This document shows, piece after piece, positions 37,597 to 45,596 of a stretch of 64,000 nucleotides of DNA. This DNA is from Deltaproteobacteria bacterium. Its GTDB lineage: Bacteria; JADJOY01. Each line of letters begins with the position of its first letter. Positions within the stretch are counted from its first letter, which is position 1. Location: assembly GCA_016713535.1 (NCBI GenBank), contig JADJOY010000004.1, positions 310,001-374,000 on the forward strand, given 5' to 3'. A program made the position numbers and the translations under genes. The notes beneath the pieces were generated by a model. The model did no database searches. It was given only the letters and a program-made list of their open reading frames with translations, and had not been told where the DNA came from.

Positions 37597-38724
37597 TCAG
37601 CGCAGCAGCGCCAGCACGATCTCGAGCGCGATCAGCACCAGGATCGCGATCTCGAGGGCCTCGGCGCGCGCCGTCGAGGCGCGGTCGCGGAACACGTCGG
37701 TGAGGCGCTCGAGGAGCTCGAGCTTGCCGTCCACGGAACGCTGCCAGATCGGCAGGTGGAGGCGCTCGGCAGTGCGGGCGTGGATCTTGGTCAGGTAGAG
37801 GTCGCCGGTGAGCTTGAGGGCGTTGGCGGTGCGCTCGCGCAGGCTCACCGCGTCGAGGCGCAGCTCGGTGAGCTCGCGCACCCACGCCGCCTCGCGGCGG
37901 TAGGAGAAGAGCCGCTGCGGGCGCTCGGCCTGGTCGTAGAGGGCGTTGAGGCGGCGATCCAGCATGGCGTCGACGTAGCGCAGCTCGAGGAGCTGGACGT
38001 TGAGCTGCTCGAGCACCGCCACCGCGTCGGCGTACTCCTGGTCGATCACCAGCGCCACGTTCCAGTCGGTGACCACGAGGTCGGCCGGCGTGTACGTGAC
38101 CGCGGTGCGGAGGACCTCGTCGACCTCCGACTCGGAGAGCTGGCTCGGGTCGCCGTGGACGAGCCCCGCGAGCCGCTCGCGCTCGTCGTCGAGGAGGCTC
38201 GCCGCGACGCGGTCGGGTGCCATCGTGGTGACCTGGACCACGTAGTAGTCCTCGATCAGCCCGTGACCGGTGGCATCGGGCCGCTCCACGAACGGTGCCA
38301 GGCGCGGGAAGATCTCGCGCAGGCAGCTTCGCGCCGTCGCCTCCCACGGTGCCGTGCTGGTGAGCTCGGCGGTGAGCGCGGTGAGGCGGTCGAGGCCGAG
38401 GTCGGCGAGCGGGATCTCGAACACCACGCTGGCCGCGCCGAAGGCGTGGGCGCGCAGGCTCGCGTGTGCTTCCACCTCGGCGCCCGCGAACGGCAGCCGC
38501 CGCGTGCCCAGGTCGATCTCGACGGGCGGCGCGTGGAACTGGACCAGCGCGGGTCCCGCGCGCCGCCCGGCGCCGTCACCACGCTGGGGGACGAGCGTGG
38601 CGCGCAGCCGCGGGAGATCGATCTCCCAGCCGATGTCGAAGGCGAAGAGGCCGTAGAGCCGGCCTTCGCGGACCGTGAGGCCGCTCTTGCGCGCGCCGCG
38701 GCGCGCGGGCGCGGGCCGGCTCAC
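37597..38724 (-). CDS. membrane-anchored protein, RMD1/DUF155-like
   Basis: A 375-residue protein from GTG 38724 overlapping the DUF423 stop (GTGA). A beta-rich N-terminal half (YGLFAFDIGWEIDLPRLRAT) leads to a long helical region and a single C-terminal membrane helix (ALEIAILVLIALEIVLALL, about 356-374). The helical segment LYLTKIHARTAERL-LPIWQRSVDGKLELLERL followed by a tail anchor resembles the RMD1/DUF155 family (COG1723), but the N-terminal match is weak. Last gene of the minus-strand run that begins with the Fe-S protein. Confidence 0.5.
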   Translation of the reverse strand: MSRPAPARRGARKSGLTVREGRLYGLFAFDIGWEIDLPRLRATLVPQRGDGAGRRAGPALVQFHAPPVEIDLGTRRLPFAGAEVEAHASLRAHAFGAASVVFEIPLADLGLDRLTALTAELTSTAPWEATARSCLREIFPRLAPFVERPDATGHGLIEDYYVVQVTTMAPDRVAASLLDDERERLAGLVHGDPSQLSESEVDEVLRTAVTYTPADLVVTDWNVALVIDQEYADAVAVLEQLNVQLLELRYVDAMLDRRLNALYDQAERPQRLFSYRREAAWVRELTELRLDAVSLRERTANALKLTGDLYLTKIHARTAERLHLPIWQRSVDGKLELLERLTDVFRDRASTARAEALEIAILVLIALEIVLALLR

Positions 38725-39095
38725 CGCGGCCCCGAGAACGCACCCACGGCGAAGGCGATCCAGCCGGCCAGGAAGGCGACCCCGCCGAGCGGCGTGATCA
38801 TTCCGAGGGTGCGCACGCCCGAGATCGCGAGCGCGTAGAGGCTGCCCGAGAAGATCGCGATCCCCGCGAGGAAGAGCCAGCCTGCCGCCACCAGCGCCGC
38901 CGACGGCCCGCGCGCCACGGTCAGCCCGACCGCGAGCAGCGCGAGCGCGTGGTACATGTGGTAGCGGACGCCGGTCTCGAACACGATCAGCATCTCGGCC
39001 GGCAGCCGCTGCTTCAGCCCGTGGGCCGCGAAGGCGCCGAGGGCGACACCGAGGAAGCCCAGGATCGCGCCGATCCCCAGGAAGATCCGGTCCAT
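38721..39095 (-). CDS. DUF423 family membrane protein
   Basis: A 124-residue, four-helix membrane protein starting MDRIFLGIGAILGFLGVALGAFAAHGLK, the family hallmark (GAFAAHG), with ETGVRYHMYHALALL and GSLYALAISGVRTLGMITPLGG. Function unknown; homologues (YgdD) occur widely in Proteobacteria. Lies 24 bp below the RND gene. Confidence 0.92.
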   Translation of the reverse strand: MDRIFLGIGAILGFLGVALGAFAAHGLKQRLPAEMLIVFETGVRYHMYHALALLAVGLTVARGPSAALVAAGWLFLAGIAIFSGSLYALAISGVRTLGMITPLGGVAFLAGWIAFAVGAFSGPR

Positions 39096-39119
39096 CGCGT
39101 TCGCTCCTTCGCGGCTGCG

Positions 39120-41459
39120 CTACCGCTCGATCCGCTCGAGGAAGCGCGGCTTGATGAGGATGATGAGCGCCGGCACGATCGTCACCGCGGCCAGCGCCGA
39201 CGTCACCATGCTGAGCCCGACGTAGCCGCCGAGCTGGCGGTGGTAGGAGAGCCGCGACAGGCAGATCACCGCCGAGCCGGAGGCGATCGCCGACGCGACG
39301 AAGAAGATCGCCTTGCCCGCGGTGAGCATGGTGGCGAGCGTCGCCTGGCGCACGTCGGGGTTGCGGCGGTGTTCCTCGCGATAGCGGAAGATGAAGTAGA
39401 TCGAGTAGTCGGCGCCGATCGAGATCGTGAGCGCGGTGATGGTGGCGGTGGCGAGGTTGAGCCACGACCCGATGATCCCCATCACGCCGATGTTGCCGAG
39501 CGCCGCCACCACCGACGGCACCAGCACCAGGATCCCCGCGACCGGCGAGCGCAGCACCAGCGACGCGAGCAGCCAGATGATGCCGCAGATGACCACGCCG
39601 TTGCGGAGCTTCTCGCGCACCACCAGGTCGTTGACCGCCTTGCCGATCGCGAGCACGCCGCCCGCCACGTCCACCTTCACTTCGGGAGGGAAGTGGCTGT
39701 CCGCGTAGGTCTTGGCGGCGTGGAAGACCTGGTCGCAGTACTTGGCGTGGTCGTCACGGGCGAAGGCGCGCACCACCGCGCGCTGGTACGGGTGGTCGAC
39801 CACCGCGTCGAAGTCGTCGGGGTCGCCGGAGTAGAGCAAGAAGAGCTGCGCCACCGCCTCGCGCGAGTCGGGGATCACGCGGTAGCTCTCGTCGCCGCCG
39901 TTGAGCGCCACGTTCATCTGCTTGACGTAGTCGACGATCGACTGGGTGCGGCCGACGCCGGGCAGGCTCGCCATGTGCTGCTGGAGGCCGTCGATCGAGC
40001 GCAACAGCGCCGGGTCGTAGAGCCCGTCGCGCGCCGGCGCGGTGACCAGCACGTTGAAGGTGTTGAGGCCGCCGAAGAGCGCGTCGAGGCGCTGATCGTC
40101 CACCCGCACCGGGTCGTCGACCGGATACGCCTCGCGGTAGGAGTTCTCGACCTCGACGCGAAAGGCGCCCCACACCACGCACGCGAGCAGCGCGAGCGAG
40201 ACCGCGAGCACCTTGGCCGGCGACTTGACCAGCGCGTGCGCGAGCCGCTCGAGCACGCGCTCGAGGAAGCCGCTGTGCTGCTCGGCGGCGACCTCGCCCG
40301 CCTTGGGCGCCGGCAAGAGCGTCCGGCACGCGGGGATGAACGTCATCTCGATCACCAGCGCGCTGACGATGCCGAACGACGCCACCATGCCGAACGCCTG
40401 CACGCTGCGGATCGGGAACAGCGTGAGCGTCAGGAACCCCGCCGACGCGATGAGACCGGCGGTGAGCATCACGCCGCCCACCCGGGTGGTGGCCTCGACC
40501 ACCGCCGCGCGGCTGTCGCCGAGGCGCCGGAACTCCTCGTAGTAGCGCTTGAGGATCTGCACCGCGTGACCCGCCGCGACCGCCAGGATCAGAAACGGCG
40601 CGAGCGAGTTCCAGCCGTCCATCGGCACCCCGAGGTGGCCGAGCAGACCGATCGCCCAGGCCACGCTCATGACCGCGGTCACGAGCGGCAGGAACATCGC
40701 CTGGAAGGTGCGGAACGCCTCGTAGTGGACGACGCCGATCACCAGCACCGCGAGCCCGAGCAGCATCATGACGCGCTCGGTGTAGCGGTCCATCTGCGCG
40801 TTCCAGATCGGTAGCCCCGAGAGGTGCACGTCCATGCGCGGATCGGCGTGGCGTGCGATCACCTCGCGGATGCGCTTGTCGAGGATGAGGTTGCGCAGCT
40901 CGGGGCTCGGGTCGAGGTCGTCGATGTCGGCGATGATCGCTGCCACCCTCGCGTCCGCCGAGACCAGCGAGCCCACCACCAGCCGCTGCCCCATGACGTG
41001 GCGGCGAACGGTCTCGATCTCCTCTGGCGTCTCGGGGATCTCGTCCACGAGGCGGCTCACCAGGAGCTCGCCCTCGGCGCCGGCCTCGATGGCCTTCACC
41101 TTGCGCGCGGTGATGCTGATGACCTTGTCGCGGTCGACGTGCGGGATCTCGCCCAGGTCCCGGGTGATGTCGCGGATCTTCTCCAGCAGCCACGGCTGGA
41201 AGATGTCGCCTTCCTTGGGGGCGAGGCCGATCAGCGTCCACTTCCCGCCGCCGTAGATGTCGAGGATCTTGTTGTCGATCGCGATCAGCGGGTCGTTGTC
41301 CGGCAAGAGCAGCCGGCGCTCGTTCGACAGGTAGACCTTCGGCAGCCCCGCGCCGAGAATGGCCGTCACCGCCAGCACGGCGAGGATGGTGGCCTTCGGA
41401 TAGCCCGTGACCAGCGCGACGAAGCGCCGGAGGAAGGTGTTCTCGCGCGGCTGGGGCAT
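39120..41459 (-). CDS. RND/MMPL-family transporter
   Basis: A 779-residue exporter with two repeats of six helices, each preceded by a large periplasmic loop. The first helix is ATILAVLAVTAILGAGLPKV and the TM4-type motif region in repeat one is APFLILAVAAGHAVQI. Repeat two carries TALTISIGADYSIYFIFRYRE, where the Asp is the likely proton relay. Overall it resembles hopanoid-exporter (HpnN) and SSD-containing RND proteins that move lipids. No adaptor or outer-membrane factor is adjacent. It lies 13 bp below DUF3501 in the same operon. Confidence 0.9.
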   Translation of the reverse strand: MPQPRENTFLRRFVALVTGYPKATILAVLAVTAILGAGLPKVYLSNERRLLLPDNDPLIAIDNKILDIYGGGKWTLIGLAPKEGDIFQPWLLEKIRDITRDLGEIPHVDRDKVISITARKVKAIEAGAEGELLVSRLVDEIPETPEEIETVRRHVMGQRLVVGSLVSADARVAAIIADIDDLDPSPELRNLILDKRIREVIARHADPRMDVHLSGLPIWNAQMDRYTERVMMLLGLAVLVIGVVHYEAFRTFQAMFLPLVTAVMSVAWAIGLLGHLGVPMDGWNSLAPFLILAVAAGHAVQILKRYYEEFRRLGDSRAAVVEATTRVGGVMLTAGLIASAGFLTLTLFPIRSVQAFGMVASFGIVSALVIEMTFIPACRTLLPAPKAGEVAAEQHSGFLERVLERLAHALVKSPAKVLAVSLALLACVVWGAFRVEVENSYREAYPVDDPVRVDDQRLDALFGGLNTFNVLVTAPARDGLYDPALLRSIDGLQQHMASLPGVGRTQSIVDYVKQMNVALNGGDESYRVIPDSREAVAQLFLLYSGDPDDFDAVVDHPYQRAVVRAFARDDHAKYCDQVFHAAKTYADSHFPPEVKVDVAGGVLAIGKAVNDLVVREKLRNGVVICGIIWLLASLVLRSPVAGILVLVPSVVAALGNIGVMGIIGSWLNLATATITALTISIGADYSIYFIFRYREEHRRNPDVRQATLATMLTAGKAIFFVASAIASGSAVICLSRLSYHRQLGGYVGLSMVTSALAAVTIVPALIILIKPRFLERIER

Positions 41460-41472
41460 GGTCAGGCTCGAG

Positions 41473-42066
41473 TCATTCGCTTTCGAGGAGATCGTCCACC
41501 AGCGCCTCGCGCACGGTGTCCTTGAGCTCGGCGCGAGCCTGGTACTCGGGATGGTCGACCACGAACGCGGCGGGCCGCGTCAGGTTGAGGATCGCCATCA
41601 TCTGCGCCTCGCTGAGCTGGAAGCGCACGAACTGCACCGCCGAGATGCGGCGGTCGTTCTCCTCTTCGCGCCCCAGCTCGAAGCGTCCCGGAACCGGCGC
41701 CTCGGACTCGATCTCGAGGCGCAGGTGCTGGTGGAGGCCGAACAGCTTGCGCATCCACTGCGCGCGCTCCTCGGCATCCACCACCTCGACCATGAGCGTC
41801 GCCGAGATCTCGCGCTCGCCCGGGACCAGCGAGTTGTAGGTGTCGACCTCGTGCTTCACCGCGCCGAGCTCGCGGATGTTCTCGACCCGGCACATCTCGT
41901 GGATCTGCCAGCGCACCGTCGCGCGGTTCTCGAAGACGAGCGTCATGATCGGTCCGAGCGCCAGCCGCCGCTCGGCCTTGATGCGCGTGATCTCGGCCAG
42001 GTGCTTGGGCCGCTCGGCGGTGAAGCGCTCGAGCGGCAGGATCTCGTCCATGCTGATTCGGTTCAT
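41473..42066 (-). CDS. DUF3501 family protein
   Basis: A 197-residue cytosolic protein: MNRISMDEILPLERFTAERP, then LGPIMTLVFENRATVRWQIHEMCR and VRFQLSEAQM. The family is commonly found beside rubrerythrin or GlpC-like Fe-S proteins, as here; its role is unknown. It lies 13 bp below the Fe-S gene and 13 bp above the RND gene. Confidence 0.9.
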   Translation of the reverse strand: MNRISMDEILPLERFTAERPKHLAEITRIKAERRLALGPIMTLVFENRATVRWQIHEMCRVENIRELGAVKHEVDTYNSLVPGEREISATLMVEVVDAEERAQWMRKLFGLHQHLRLEIESEAPVPGRFELGREEENDRRISAVQFVRFQLSEAQMMAILNLTRPAAFVVDHPEYQARAELKDTVREALVDDLLESE

Positions 42067-42079
42067 CGCAGCGCGCTCC

Positions 42080-43486
42080 TCAGTCGACCTTCCCGCCGTA
42101 CGCCTTCCACACGATCTCGATCGGGTGCAGCACCTCCTGGCCGGTGCCTTCCTCGATCTGGAGCTTCGCGATCAAGCAGTCGGACGAAAGCGTCTTGGGC
42201 TTGTGTTCGGTGAGCTGCTCGAGGAGCGGCTGGGCGCCCTTCTTCGAGAGCTCGTAGAACTCGGTCTTCATCCCCCACGTGCCGTCCATGCACGAGCACT
42301 TGTCGACCAGCGTGATCTCGGCGCCGGGCAGGCGCTTCATCACGTCGCGGCTGCGGAAGCCGATCTTCTGGACCTTGAGGTGGCACGGCACGTGGTAGCC
42401 GATGCTGCCGACGTCGACCGAGAAGTCCTCCTTCAGCTTGCCGTCCTTGCGGAGCAGGAAGAGGTACTCCATGAGGTCGAAGGAGTGCTTGGCGACCTTC
42501 TCGGCGGCCTCGCTGCCCACGTAGTCGGGCCACTCCTTCTTCATCATGTACGAGCAGGTCGGGCCCGGTGACAGCACGTCGCAGCCGGCCTCGACGTAGG
42601 GCAACAGCACCTCGATGTCGTGCTTCGCCCAGCTCGTGGCGCGCGGCACGTCGCCGCCGTCCAGCGCCGGCATGCCGCAGCACTTGAGCTCGGGCGCGAA
42701 CACCGTGAAGCCGTTCCGCTCCAGCACCTCGACCGCGGCGTGCCCCACCTTGGGGACGTTCCACTGCACCGAGCAGGTGTAGAAGAGCACCACCTTGGGG
42801 CCGCTCACGTCCTGCGGCCGCGGCTGGGTGGGGTGGCGCTTCTTGAACCAGGAGAGGAACGTCTCGGACGCGAACTCGGGGAGCTGGCGGTCGCGGTGCA
42901 CGCCGAGCACCATCTCCATGCCGATGCGCCCCGGCTTGAGCTTGGCGCCGAAGTTGGCGAGGGCGGGCGTGAGGGTGCCCACCCGACCCACCAGATCGGG
43001 ATCGCCGAGCAACCGATCGGAGAGCTTGACCCCGTTCGCTTTCGCGTCGATCGCCTTGTGGCGCAACATGAGGCGCGGGAAGTCGACGGCGAACTCGTGA
43101 GGCGGCGTGTACGGGCAGATCGGGTCGCAGAGCTTGCACTGGTAGCAGAGGTCGACGACCTCCTGATGAACGCTCTGCGGCAGCTTCTCGAGGGCCTCGA
43201 CCTGGCCCTTCACGTCCGCCCGCACCTCGGCGACGTGGTGCTCGCCGTGACCGCCGTCACCGCCGTGGGACGACGAGCTCTCGGCGGGCGTGGAAGCCAC
43301 GATGTGGCGCGCCTCGTCGCTGACGTCGAGGGCGTCGACCGCCTTGAAGAGGGCGGGGAACGAAGGGCAGAGGTTGAAGCACAGCCGGCAGCCATTGCAG
43401 ATCTCGAAGACCCGCTTCTCTTCGGCCACCAGCTTTGCGGGGTCCCAGTACGCGGGATCGCGCGGAGTGGGGATCTGGAGGAGCAC
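42080..43486 (-). CDS. GlpC/HdrD-like iron-sulfur oxidoreductase subunit
   Basis: A 468-residue protein. Two 4Fe-4S ferredoxin motifs are CNGCRLCFNLCP (residues 30-41) and CYQCKLCDPICP (about 113-124). Between them lies a His/Gly-rich insertion (SSSSHGGDGGHGEHH) that could bind metal. Two cysteine-rich CCG domains follow, one degraded (CCGMPA near 268) and one near CSCMDGTWGM. This is the layout of anaerobic glycerol-3-phosphate dehydrogenase subunit C and heterodisulfide reductase D. No catalytic flavoprotein is adjacent, so it may pass electrons to another partner. First gene of the operon to 37597. Confidence 0.88.
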   Translation of the reverse strand: MLLQIPTPRDPAYWDPAKLVAEEKRVFEICNGCRLCFNLCPSFPALFKAVDALDVSDEARHIVASTPAESSSSHGGDGGHGEHHVAEVRADVKGQVEALEKLPQSVHQEVVDLCYQCKLCDPICPYTPPHEFAVDFPRLMLRHKAIDAKANGVKLSDRLLGDPDLVGRVGTLTPALANFGAKLKPGRIGMEMVLGVHRDRQLPEFASETFLSWFKKRHPTQPRPQDVSGPKVVLFYTCSVQWNVPKVGHAAVEVLERNGFTVFAPELKCCGMPALDGGDVPRATSWAKHDIEVLLPYVEAGCDVLSPGPTCSYMMKKEWPDYVGSEAAEKVAKHSFDLMEYLFLLRKDGKLKEDFSVDVGSIGYHVPCHLKVQKIGFRSRDVMKRLPGAEITLVDKCSCMDGTWGMKTEFYELSKKGAQPLLEQLTEHKPKTLSSDCLIAKLQIEEGTGQEVLHPIEIVWKAYGGKVD

Positions 43487-43591
43487 CTCCGGTGTACCTG
43501 GGATCGCCTCGGCTCGCTTGATGGCGCAAGAATTTCGGGAAGTTGGCGAGGTAGGCTAACGTCGATTCGGCCCCGAGCAAGGTACTGAAAC

Positions 43592-44035
43592 GTGTTCCAA
43601 CCCGTGATTCACGCCTTCGACCGCGGCGCTCGTCCCGAGCGCCAAGGGGCGATCGTGCCCGTGGTGGAGCGCGAAGCGCGGGCCGGTGAGCCGGGTGCGC
43701 TGGTGTGCGCCGCCTGCGGCGCGCCGATCACCACCACTGCTTCGCGCGTCGAGCGCTTCGGCGCCCACGTCCACGTGTTCTCGAACCCCGACGGGCTCAG
43801 CTTCGAGATCGGCTGCTTCAGCGCGGCGCCGGGAGTCCGGTTGGTGGGCGAAGAGACGCTGGCGTTCACCTGGTTCCCGACCTTCGCCTGGACCGTGGCG
43901 CTGTGCGCCCGCTGCGCCGTCCAGCTCGGCTGGCGCTACCGCTCCGCCTCCGGCGCCGAGTTCCACGGGCTGATCCTGGAGCGGTTGCGGGAGGTGGGCG
44001 GCAGCGACCCCGTGCCGGGGGGCGCCGAGGCGTGA
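43592..44035 (+). CDS. CULT-domain (bacterial cereblon-like) zinc protein
   Basis: A 147-residue protein. A first CxxC (VCAACGAPI, about residues 39-42) and a second CxxC (ALCARCAV, about 107-110) should bind one zinc. Between them are HVHVFSNPDGLSFEIGCF and the aromatic residues TWFPTFAW, followed by LGWRYRS. The three Trp (TWF, FAW, LGW) match the tri-tryptophan pocket of the CULT domain of cereblon, which binds cyclic imides. Stand-alone bacterial CULT proteins exist (for example MsCI4 of Magnetospirillum); their role is unknown. Its stop overlaps the next gene (GTGA). Confidence 0.78.
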   Translation: MFQPVIHAFDRGARPERQGAIVPVVEREARAGEPGALVCAACGAPITTTASRVERFGAHVHVFSNPDGLSFEIGCFSAAPGVRLVGEETLAFTWFPTFAWTVALCARCAVQLGWRYRSASGAEFHGLILERLREVGGSDPVPGGAEA

Positions 44036-44295
44036 TCGAGTGCACGAAGTGCGGGGCGTGCTGTGTCGCGCCGGACATCTCGGCGCTCGGCAAGGCCGTG
44101 GGGGTGCGCTGCCCGCACCTCACCGGCGAGAACCTGTGCGCGATCTACGAGGACCGCCCGCAGATCTGCCGCGATCACAAGGCCGACGAGATCTGCGACG
44201 CGATCGAGGCGCCCACGCTCGAGGAGCGCGTGGCGAAGTACCTGGCGCTCTTCGACCTCACGAACGAGGTGGGCCGCCTGCCGCGGGTGCGGTAA
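44032..44295 (+). CDS. YkgJ-family cysteine cluster protein
   Basis: An 87-residue protein with the UPF0153/YkgJ signature: CTKCGACCVAPDI near the N-terminus, CPHLTGENLCAIYEDRPQIC in the middle and a last Cys in EICDA. The pattern binds a zinc or iron-sulfur centre. The GTG at 44032 overlaps the CULT-gene stop, so the two are translated together. Confidence 0.88.
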   Translation: MIECTKCGACCVAPDISALGKAVGVRCPHLTGENLCAIYEDRPQICRDHKADEICDAIEAPTLEERVAKYLALFDLTNEVGRLPRVR

Positions 44296-44570
44296 CGAGA
44301 GGCCTGGAGGGTGGCCGCTTCGTCGGCCACCCCAGCGCTCGACCCTGGGGTCGTCGACGAAGCGACGACCCTCCAACCCCAGCGGGTCGCGCGGATGTGT
44401 AGGGGAGGGCGTCAGCCCTCCCGGGATCGGGCACCCCGGCCCGCCGGAGGCGGGCCCTCCGACCCGAGTGGGCGACGGATACAGGGATCGACGGTCGGGC
44501 GATGCGCGGGTTCGGTCGTATGGCCGGGCACGCGGCGCGTGCCCCTCCGGACCGATCGCGACTGCCGGCG
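44296..44570. repeat. intergenic palindrome cluster
   Basis: No gene seen. A 25-bp imperfect inverted repeat (44306-44330 and 44350-44374, 21 of 25 matching, core CGCTTCGTCG) is followed by shorter hairpins GGGAGGGCGTCAGCCCTCCC (near 44403-44424) and GGCCCGCCGGAGGCGGGCC (near 44438-44456). It separates convergent transcription units and may act as a two-way end. Confidence 0.6.
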
Positions 44571-45596
44571 CTAGGGCCGGCCCGTTACCGGCGCGGGGCG
44601 CATGTGGCGCAGCGCAGCCACGATCGCGCTCGGGTCGAGCTGGAAGATCAGGTCGCTCTCCTGGTAGGGGCTGATCGCGCAGCCGGGGCCGGGACCCACG
44701 GCGGGGAGCGCGGCGAAGGCGCGCGCGAAGCCGAGCTCGCGGCCGTTGGGATAGGTGGCCCGCCCGGAGGTGAGGTGGCACGGCACGATCGTGCCGTCGG
44801 GCATGACCGTCGCGAAGTAGTGGCCGGCGGTGCAGTCGGCGCAGTCGCCGAACTCCGGCCCCGCGCGCAGCCGCCGCACGAACGCAGGCGAGACGCCGAC
44901 CGGCCGCCCGCGCGCGCGGCCCTCCTCGATGGCGTCGGCCATGCGCCGGAAGGTGTCGGCGGGCTCGCTGGCCGCGAAGCCGCCGTCCACGTCGAAGCAG
45001 CTCCTGTAGGCGGGCTGGAAGTAGGCCCAGAAGCCGAGCTCGCTGGCGAGCGTGAGCACCTCGGGGATGCGCTCGACGTTCCACGGCCCGATCACAGTGA
45101 TGGCCGTGGTCGAGATCCCGAGCGCGCGCGCCCGCGCCAGCATCGCCACCACCCGCGCGTACGAGCCGGGCTGGCGGCGCACCTTGTCGTGGACGTCCTC
45201 GGGTCCGTCGAGGGAGAGCATCACCAGGTCGAGCGAGGGTGCGAGCCGCTGGATCACGGGCTCGAGGGTGAACGCGTTCGAGTTGAGCGAGACGAAGAGC
45301 CCGAGCGCCTTGGCGTGCTCGATCAGCTCGGGGGTGTCGTCGCGGAGCAGCGCCTCGCCGCCGCTGAAGCTCGCCCGCGCCATGCCCGCCGCGGTCAGCT
45401 CGTCGAGGGCGCGGCGGAAGTCCGCGGTGGTGAGCTCGTCTCCGGCGTGGTCGGGCGCGTCGCAGTAGACGCAGCGGAAGTTGCAGCGGTTGGTGACGAT
45501 GAAGTTGATCGAGTAAGGGAGCCGCTGCCGCGTCACGAGCGCCCAGCCGAGCCGCGCGGTGTTGCGCAGGCCGCCGCCCCCGCCGCCGGTACTCAC
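44571..45596 (-). CDS. radical SAM protein with SPASM-like C-terminus
   Basis: A 341-residue enzyme from GTG 45596, overlapping the propeller-gene stop (GTGA). The SAM-binding cluster is CNFRCVYC (about residues 33-40), followed by SFSGGEALLRDD and LSLDGPEDVHD, typical of the PqqE/AlbA-like branch. The C-terminus has CADCTAGHYFATVMPDG-IVPCH and a later Cys (PGCAISPY), consistent with an auxiliary Fe-S cluster. Relatives modify peptides or act on small molecules. No obvious precursor peptide is adjacent; the partners in the operon are a membrane propeller and a lipoprotein. Confidence 0.88.
   Translation of the reverse strand: MSTGGGGGGLRNTARLGWALVTRQRLPYSINFIVTNRCNFRCVYCDAPDHAGDELTTADFRRALDELTAAGMARASFSGGEALLRDDTPELIEHAKALGLFVSLNSNAFTLEPVIQRLAPSLDLVMLSLDGPEDVHDKVRRQPGSYARVVAMLARARALGISTTAITVIGPWNVERIPEVLTLASELGFWAYFQPAYRSCFDVDGGFAASEPADTFRRMADAIEEGRARGRPVGVSPAFVRRLRAGPEFGDCADCTAGHYFATVMPDGTIVPCHLTSGRATYPNGRELGFARAFAALPAVGPGPGCAISPYQESDLIFQLDPSAIVAALRHMRPAPVTGRP

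Noticed and set aside
38949-40814. Long plus-strand frame opposite the RND transporter
   Set aside because: His/Arg-rich antisense shadow of the strongly conserved minus-strand gene.
43518-43533. TGGCGC-N5-TTTC above the CULT gene as a sigma-54 promoter
   Set aside because: The invariant GC at -12 is missing.
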